DNA from: Asterias rubens
Lineage: Eukaryota > Echinodermata > Asteroidea > Forcipulatida > Asteriidae
Length of the DNA: 64,000 bases
Assembly: GCF_902459465.1 (NCBI RefSeq)
Contig: NC_047068.1
Coordinates: 16,329,195-16,393,194 of the forward strand
Reading direction: 5' to 3'
Under the pieces are notes generated by a model, which did not search any database, was not told the origin of the DNA, and saw nothing but the letters and a program-made list of their open reading frames with translations. Position 1 is the stretch's first letter. Every line of letters begins with the position of its first letter. Below, one piece after another: positions 57,501-64,000 of this stretch. A program made the position numbers and the translations under genes.

Positions 57501-60500
57501 TTGGTGGACTACATAAAGTGCTTATACACTACCAGCAAGTGTGTGCAGATTCAAAAGTGGGTTCGAGTCAGGTCGTGACACTTAAGCAAGACACTTGACT
57601 ATTATTGCTGCGTCCTTCGGGTGGGACGTAAAGCTGTTGGTTTGGTGTGTTGTGGGGATCGCCACGGTGTTTCTGGTTTGATTGGCATCATTAGTGTAGA
57701 TTACATACACGGGGCTATACAGGAATAGGTATCAGACTTCAAAACGCAAACCCACATATACCTTGCAGGATAAATAATAACAATATGCTTAGTTTTGCCT
57801 TTTGCCTGTTTACAATAGAACACACAGCAATTGCATTACAACCATGCATTACATCCATACTCTAGCATTTTGCCTTAATAAAATTAGCTTTCTGGCTAAT
57901 GAATTAGATTACATTACCACATGAACCGGCGTCACATTGCCAAACAATGTGGGGCGTTATGACTTGATCTTCAATGCCAAGCATCCAAGACATTATTATA
58001 CATCAGAATACATTTAAGGTTATTAAACCACATGGTGTGTTTACATTAGTTGACATGCAGCAGAGCATTGCCATGTTCCTGGAAAAAAAAACATTAGCGG
58101 TTTACATTCTCTGAAGTTGTGGCATACATGTCTTCCTGTCTCATGCCTTTCACCGTGGACCCATTTTACTAGTTTGTTTATAGTTTCTTCCTTATTTATA
58201 CATTATTCACACCGAATGGCTCACATTTCACTTTCTTCCCGTATATAAAAAAGAAAGACCCTTTCTTCCCCAATTCGCGCTTTGAAAGCATTTATATTTG
58301 TACGGCGTCGCATTCAGCTTCAACAGAGCAGACAGCACAAAACGGATGCATAATACAAAAAGCTTCGATATTTTTAAAAGGGTGAGGTGCTGTGGCGCGA
58401 ATATAAATTTCGTTTTCATCGGGGCATGGCGGACGAAATCTGATAAAGTGTTTATTTTTTGTCAGTTGATTGATAATCCGACACATACATTAATTTTATT
58501 TAAAAAGGGTAAACCAATACATGTGATGCGGCAGTCTTTACTTAAACAATGAACAGTTATTTTTTTCTCTTCATGATTTTGGTCATAATACAGATTGCTG
58601 AAATATCAGATCTGATCAATATTCGTTATGTGGTTTCTTTTGTGAAACGTTCAACGTGCGAATATGATTTGAAAGTGTTTAGTTATGATAGTGGGGGCGG
58701 GATTGAGGTTAAGTCTACATCCAATCACAAACGGGGAGTAATTGTTACTGGTATGTACATAAGTGATATATAGACCAAGATATATAGACCAAAGGTATCA
58801 AATTGCCTCAAACGTGTGATGCACCACTGCTTTTCGGGGGAAATACATTCAATCCAACCAGCAAGTTCAGAAAAAAACAAAACAATAATCATTTAAATAT
58901 TTTACCCAACTATATACGTAATCACGCTTGAGTAATAACAATAAAACCTGTTTATGTTCCGTCTGATAACTTATCATACATCACATGTAGGGCCTACGTG
59001 CAATAGAAAAACAAAGAGTTTGTGATGATTTATGACGTCGTTAAACTATTTTACCTCGACTTTCTCAATATATTTTTGAATCAAAGATTTCTCAGCGATC
59101 TTTATAACACTCAGTGAGCTTTTAGATATAAATTGTTTTCATCCGTTGGTTCACAAATTCTCTACAGTTCTGTCGGTGATGATATGCCTGTGATGGAGTC
59201 ACGATTTAGAAAGTAAAAGAACTATATTTAATCTGATGTTGAAATAACTATACCAGTTAGACAGACAGACAGGCAGACATCCCGACCAAGTGTCAGACGC
59301 CAGTTTATCCGTGTAAAATAGGACACCCGATAAACCTTGCACATGACGTCATTAGGTAAGGGCGCCCTCTGTTAAAGTCAAAGAAGAAAACCTCTAGAGT
59401 ATCATTCAAATCCTAAATTGTATTCAGCACCTCTCATTTTAATCTTCTGCAAACCTCCTACAAAGTTTTGGCAATCCTGTGATGGTTCTTTCATTCTTTC
59501 ATTTAAACATGGTTCCCACGGGGACCAAGGGGCAAATTACAGAACAATATACACAGAATACTAAAATTTAAAAGGAAGAAAACAATTACACAATTTCAAC
59601 GCCAACAATCTCTTGTTTCAATTTTTTTCAATATAAATCATACGAAATGCCATAGTTTCCTTTGTAAAGAGTGAATATAATTAATTGTACACGATTGGGC
59701 TTTATGCAAATAGGCAAGACTGATTAAACCGGCCTACGCAATTAATAAATGAATAGCAAGCACGATTACTCATCTACGACCTTTACACAACAGCATACTT
59801 TGCGTACACTAAACGAGTTTTATAGATTTGCAAATCTGTAAAACTCATCTCGCACGCACGACGACAACATTTTATTGAACTTAAGGAATTCTCTCAGACT
59901 AAAAGCTGATAAAAATCAGAATTCCTAGATGCTGATTTGTATGGCTTCTTACCAGCTATAGGATTGCAATGGTTTGGTGAGAAAATAAAATTAAGTTTGT
60001 ATTTAATAGATGGAAATTGCATTGGGGATAAAGAATAACTATGTTTTTCCCCCCCAATCTAGGATTGAGTATCGGTACTTAAAAAAGAAAAAGACTTAAA
60101 CATGAGGTATATGAAAACATTGTTTGACTACTTTATAGACGACAGTGACTTTGTGTGCTGGATGGACACTCTATTTATAATGGCATGAGGGCATAAGCTA
60201 ATTAAAGCATACACAAGTTCAGCTTTGCTACACTTTGATGCAATGCTCATCAGCTAATTGCTCCATAAATTCACCCAGAAGATTACGTCTAATTTTTGCA
60301 TTCAAATGCACATGACAGTGCGATAAGACTTGAAAACGTCTGCGTGTGGGGAATTGTATATACGTTTGGTTATAATGACAATGCAAACTTACTTGGGTTT
60401 CAGCATGCTATACGTATACGTTTGGTTATCATCTTTAAACAGTATGACAATGCAAACTTACTATGGGTTTCAACAGTATGAAGCATTTGGAGTACCATTT

Positions 60501-62341
60501 CACCATGAGGTAATGGGTTTGTATATCGCCCCAAATTTGAATGTAATAAACGGTACGGTCAGAAACCTTTCTCAAGTGCGTTTTCTATAAAGATTACAGA
60601 TTATTATTCGTTGACTTAATCGCTCTATATTTTTTGGCGATATCTCTAATAGATGCTTCCATCTTTTGAAATTAAATTTTCACTGGTTAGTTTGATAGTA
60701 TTCGTCTATATTTATAAAGCATTAAAACAATCGCACTGCTCCAAAAGCCAAATGTATACTTTGACTTCAAGGACTGGGGCGCAATGGCGTCTAGCTCACC
60801 CCTAATGTCTGCAGTAGACACGGTGCGTCGATACAAATCAATCAATTAAAAATTTGAGGGTCGATTCCCTATCGTCTGTTAAGGCAGACTCTTTATCTTT
60901 TCACTCTTTCAACTGGAGTATTTAAATAGAGACGAAGAAATGAGACATTTGCAGACGGCAACGTGTTTGATATATAATAACTTTCTTCGTTTATGTAATG
61001 ATTGGTAGATCGTGCAAGGGGTTTGAGCGCCAAGCTTTAAAGGGGACTCGTACATTGTTTGAGGGAAACGCAAATTAAGTTGCATCTTCTAGATTTAAAG
61101 TTGTTGTCAAATTCGGTTCAGTGAAAACAATGCACAAAATTTTAATAACAGTAAATTTAGTTTGATATTTGACAATGGGAGGTCACATATAGGTTTGCAA
61201 ATAAATAATAAATATACGTTCACTGTACCAACCGTATACTTGACCCAAGTTTCATGCTTTTAACACAAAGTACTCAAGATTTTCTTTTATACGTTTAAGC
61301 TAGTTCAAAGCATGTTGAGAATCATTTCACTGTCAAGGTAATGGGTATTTATCCCCAAATCTGAATCCGAGAGACTGTCAGAAACGTCTCTCAGATTGTG
61401 TTCAAACAATCTGAAAGACATGTGAGTAATATCATCAATCACTATGTATGGATCGTTTCACTGCGTCTTGTTGGTTTCTAATGGTTTTTTTTTCTCTGTT
61501 TATCTTTGGATGCAGGGACCCCTTACCTAAATCAGCTGGACCGAACGAGGAGGGATTCCCATCTGGCATGTGACCGACGCTGCACGGGCTGCAGGCCCTA
61601 TGCCCCCACTATCATGCGCTCCTTCACTGCCCCAGCTGCCATAGTCGCCCCTGGTGCCCTAGGCCTATGCACGGACAAGGCCGTGCCCGGTGGGCTGTGC
61701 CCGGTCTGCCGTTCAGGGATCGTGATTCACCATCGAAGCTACGGACTTTTGTGTTGTAAGATTCAATACGGCGCGGCCTGTCCATCATGCGGCGTGGAGT
61801 TTGATGATGGAGAAGAGTAAGCTTGACATTCTACTTAACTTATTGCTTTTTTGGTTAATCAGTATTATAATAATATGGGATTTGAGGCACTGCGTGGTGA
61901 GGTATCAATATATTATTTGGTTTGCGGTAACACCAAGTGTGTGTGTTAAATTTATGAATTTACAATGGAAGTTGCCCTTTCAGCCAGAGATGAAGTTCTA
62001 GACCTATTCGTTGTGTGTAAAGTTGGTTTAGGAGACTCTCAAACTCTCAAAACGAGAGTCCAAAATGACATGAGAAAAATAGCAATGACATGTCTCGGGT
62101 TTTCAATGTTTACTTTCTTCCTTGTGATATCCTTAGAGAGAAAGTGGCAGGCGCTTCATCTGCTGCCACCAACGCCTCTGGTGACCACAAGAACCAGCGT
62201 GTCAAAGGTCAACGAACTAAGGCTCCAAAAGGGGCGGGCAATGCCAAAAACAAGCACCAGCAGGACCTGTTGCTTAGACCCCAGAATGTTGAACTCACTG
62301 GCGCTAAGAAGAAACTGTCCGAGAAAAAGACGGACAAATGA
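54593..62341 (+). CDS. Predicted three-exon gene for a 177-aa cysteine-rich protein
   Basis: The exons are 54593-54620 (MALLFNWPR plus one base, donor GTAAGT), 61516-61816 (acceptor TGCAG, donor GTAAGC) and 62137-62341 (acceptor CCTTAG, stop TGA 62339-62341). The phases fit at both joins (C|GG and GA|A). An in-frame TAG lies three codons before the ATG. Exon 2 carries CDRRCTGC, then GLCTDKAVPGGLCPVCRSG, LLCC and CPSCGVEFDDGEE. Three CxxC pairs and a CC pair could form zinc-binding knuckles. Exon 3 is Lys/Gln-rich (KNQRVKGQRTKAPKG, then KKKLSEKKTDK). The CPVC...CC...CPSCG order recalls the C-terminus of brain protein I3, but the hydrophobic segment between is missing, so I do not assign it. 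Exons 2-3 are better supported than exon 1, which lies 6.9 kb away. Confidence 0.55.
55555..55682. mobile_element. MITE family A fragment
   Basis: It retains CAACAAGGGTGATTTTGTTA, CAGGTTTGTTATTCTTCTGC and ATATGTTGAGATACAGCAAG, the right half of family A. It is cut off exactly where a family B element starts at 55,683. Confidence 0.7.
55683..55932. mobile_element. MITE family B variant with GC-rich sub-repeated interior
   Basis: The ends GGGCCCAATTTCATGGCTCT and GAGCCATGAAATTGGGCCC are an almost perfect inverted repeat of about 28 bp. The interior consists of CGCTTACG/CGTAAGC and GAATTCGGCGCTT variants in both orientations, unlike the AT-rich interior of other copies. Confidence 0.88.
56869..57042. 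repeat. Long imperfect hairpin, about 70-nt arms
   Basis: The left arm (56,869-56,935) contains AACGACTGGAACGGGAGACC and GCCAAGGCCTTTGTGGC. The right arm (56,972-57,042) is its reverse complement with one insertion of about 7 nt. The 36-nt loop is GC-rich. No target-site duplication is visible. Confidence 0.8.
57540..57665 (+). mobile_element. tRNA-derived SINE
   Basis: B-box GGGTTCGAGTC is followed by the family tail (ACTATTATTGCTGCGTCCTT, GGTGGGACGTAAAGCTGTTG). It lies in the first intron of the 177-aa gene model. Confidence 0.6.
57700..61500. other. Large intron of the 177-aa gene model; little else recognised
   Basis: The stretch is AT-rich. It holds a diverged duplication (60,365-60,480, TACGTTTGGTTAT and ATGACAATGCAAACTTACT twice) and a related block at 61,320-61,405. 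A tRNA-like remnant near 60,776-60,872 (GGGTCGATTCCC) is also present. Confidence 0.45.
61516..61816 (+). CDS. Cysteine-rich exon of the 177-aa gene
   Basis: This is the longest, GC-richest open exon in the last 10 kb. It enters in phase 1 and leaves in phase 2. If the donor at 61,817 is not used, the frame ends at TAA 61,818-61,820 after DDGEE, giving a shorter form of the protein. Upstream DNA has a pyrimidine-rich tract (TTTTTTTTTCTCTG) typical of an acceptor. Confidence 0.65.
62137..62341 (+). CDS. Basic C-terminal exon of the 177-aa gene
   Basis: It encodes EKVAGASSAATNASGDHKNQ, a Lys/Arg/Gln-rich run and a LLLRPQNVELTGAKKKLSEK end. Composition is coding-like compared with flanks. It joins 61816 in phase. 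Confidence 0.6.
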
Positions 62342-62344
62342 AAA

Positions 62345-64000
62345 AGTGCGCCAGATCGAAAGGAGATTGATCTTTTTCATCACAGATGATGAAGGACTGG
62401 GAGACTACGAAAGTGTATGGTTCACAGCCAGTAACCATTGTGTAACTCACATGTAAACAGTGAGTAGCGCTGTGGTGACCTGCCTACCAAGATGTAACAT
62501 GCAGTGCATGTGTTCTTTTTTTGTAGTAACCCGTCCGTGCACTTTGCTGGCTTTGTGTTTAAGCCATGACCTCGTGACGTCAGCATCATTGAAGATTCAC
62601 ACAGGCACGTTTGGCTCCATTGTTTGCACAGCACATATAACCCCTTCCTTAAGTTTCTCTTGGATTGAAGAAGAAAAGTACAAGACGTCAAGGAAAAGGT
62701 GGACATTTGTAGAAGATGTTCCTCTTTTAAGTTTTATGCATTTCATTGCTATGGAGATTTACAACATTACTTCCGAACGTGGACGGCTTAAGCAAGGACA
62801 CTGTATTGGTAATAATGCAATGATTTGTATTTATTAAGTGAATAGCTCTTAAAGTGAGTGACCAGAAAGGCCTGTACCAATTTAAAAACATCAGTCCACA
62901 GATAAACAGACCTGTTCAGAGAAAAAAAAAACTGTTTTTGTAATAAGGTCCTGTATGCGAGAAGAATTAAAGACATTTAAAGAGACCATTCCACAACAAA
63001 TCCGCTCCAGTCCGATTCCAACTACTAATTGATAAGGCAAATTTAGGAACCACTGCTGACCAACGCCGGACATACTGACGAACACGACTGCATGACTGAT
63101 TTTTAAAACATTTCCTCCAATTTAAATCAAATTGTCACCTCAAATAATAATAATATAGAGTACTTTATAAGGCGCAAAAATCCACCAGATTAAGGTGCGC
63201 AAGGCGCACGAGAGGGAATCCCCACACAGTATAAGAAAGAAGAAAATCAGAAAAAGAACAATTATATAACAGTTAAACGAGCTAGTTTTTCGAACTAATC
63301 TCAAAAGTATCAACACTAGAAATCTTATGAATTTGAAGAGGTAAAGTCGTTCCAGAGAGTGGGTCCAGCATGCGAAAATGGCCTATATCGCCACATTTGT
63401 TCTTACTCTATGAACATGTAACAAGCAAGTATTAGCATAGCAATCGTACATGATCACAAGGAAAACAATGAATGAACTGATGGACTGGCTTAATTAATAA
63501 TTATCTTGGTGCAAACATGAACTCCTCAAAACAAATCATATGTGGGTGATGGGTGCTTGCTTAGTCGAGTAATTAAGACCAATCAATAGACCACGCCCAC
63601 AAGGTGAAAATATGAGACCTTTCTATTGCAACGCCAAAGCCCGAGTTTTTGCCAAACCAGGTTTGAAAACTTTGCAAAGTCATCAATGCACAGAAAAAAC
63701 AGATCGCTATTGTTCGTAACAAGGTTATACAAATATTTAAATCATCATGTAGGTTTTATTGAAAACAAAGCAACTACTTAATGAGAGGTAATTTATTGAA
63801 TTAAAAAGTCCGGTTTGTTTATCGACAATGAAAATGCCTATAGACCTTTCATTTGCAACGCGGTTAGAAAACTATGGAAAGCTATTATGCAAATCACAAA
63901 CAGATGGCCATAGTATGTAAAACAATTAAAAATGAATTCATAAGAGTTATTTAAGCTCATGAATCTTTACAAAAAAATATTGATTTTTGTCACAATTGTT
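62345..64000. other. Downstream region with diverged repeats
   Basis: No gene was recognised. ACCTTTCTATTGCAACGC (63,619) and ACCTTTCATTTGCAACGC (63,844) head two related blocks about 225 bp apart. A TTTATAAGGCGCAAAAATCC repeat-like block lies at 63,163-63,240. Confidence 0.4.

Noticed and set aside
58549-58773. 74-codon ORF with a hydrophobic, signal-peptide-like start (MNSYFFLFMILVIIQIAEIS)
   Set aside because: It is AT-rich DNA where Phe/Ile/Leu runs are common, with no supporting splice or family evidence. It lies within the predicted large intron. It is worth a transcript check only.
60776-60872. tRNA gene candidate (GGGTCGATTCCC T-arm)
   Set aside because: The arms are too far apart and the acceptor stem does not pair. 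It is at most a decayed tRNA-like repeat.
62460-62837. 125-codon ORF after the 177-aa gene
   Set aside because: It begins just downstream of the stop of the predicted gene and has no recognisable domain. It most likely lies in the 3' UTR.

Overview
The window is nuclear DNA from a deuterostome invertebrate, most likely an echinoderm and perhaps a sea star. The evidence is a spliced TNRC6/GW182 gene with GT-AG introns of 0.3-0.8 kb, a low gene density, an AT-rich background, and many short inverted-repeat elements of the echinoderm type. The species is inferred; no sequence search was possible.

Layout. (1) 1-7,817, + strand: the last eight exons of a TNRC6/GW182 gene, the Argonaute-binding scaffold of microRNA silencing. 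They encode about 1,478 C-terminal residues: WG/GW repeats, an unusual Gly/Met-rich block, UBA, Q-rich region, PAM2 motif, RRM and C-terminal silencing region. A long AT-rich 3' UTR follows, with no unique polyadenylation site visible. (2) About 18-31 kb: intergenic DNA with nested fold-back elements, SINE-like tRNA relics, a frameshifted SNF2-helicase fragment (CHD1L-like) at 23.9-24.5 kb and a G/T-rich tract. (3) 31,171-32,943, + strand: a small three-exon gene (83 aa) assembled here from phase-matched exons. (4) 33.2-45 kb: a fold-back element with a GC-rich core, then three large tandem arrays (about 28, 56 and 55 bp units). All three can be read as variants of one motif of about 28 bp. 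The middle array lies between two inverted copies of a 0.5 kb cassette. (5) 45,988-48,960, - strand: the 3' part of an unrecognised gene. Its penultimate exon contains a 56-bp coding minisatellite, and related exons lie upstream as duplicates. A possible promoter and first exon lie near 50.4-50.5 kb. (6) 54,593-62,341, + strand: a predicted three-exon gene for a 177-aa cysteine-rich protein with a basic tail. The remainder is AT-rich DNA with fold-back elements and duplications.

Nothing suggests an operon or a shared pathway among these genes. The strongest identification is TNRC6. The three smaller spliced models rest on splice signals, phase agreement and open frames, and need transcript support. 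No CRISPR array, rRNA, canonical tRNA, virus or toxin gene was seen.
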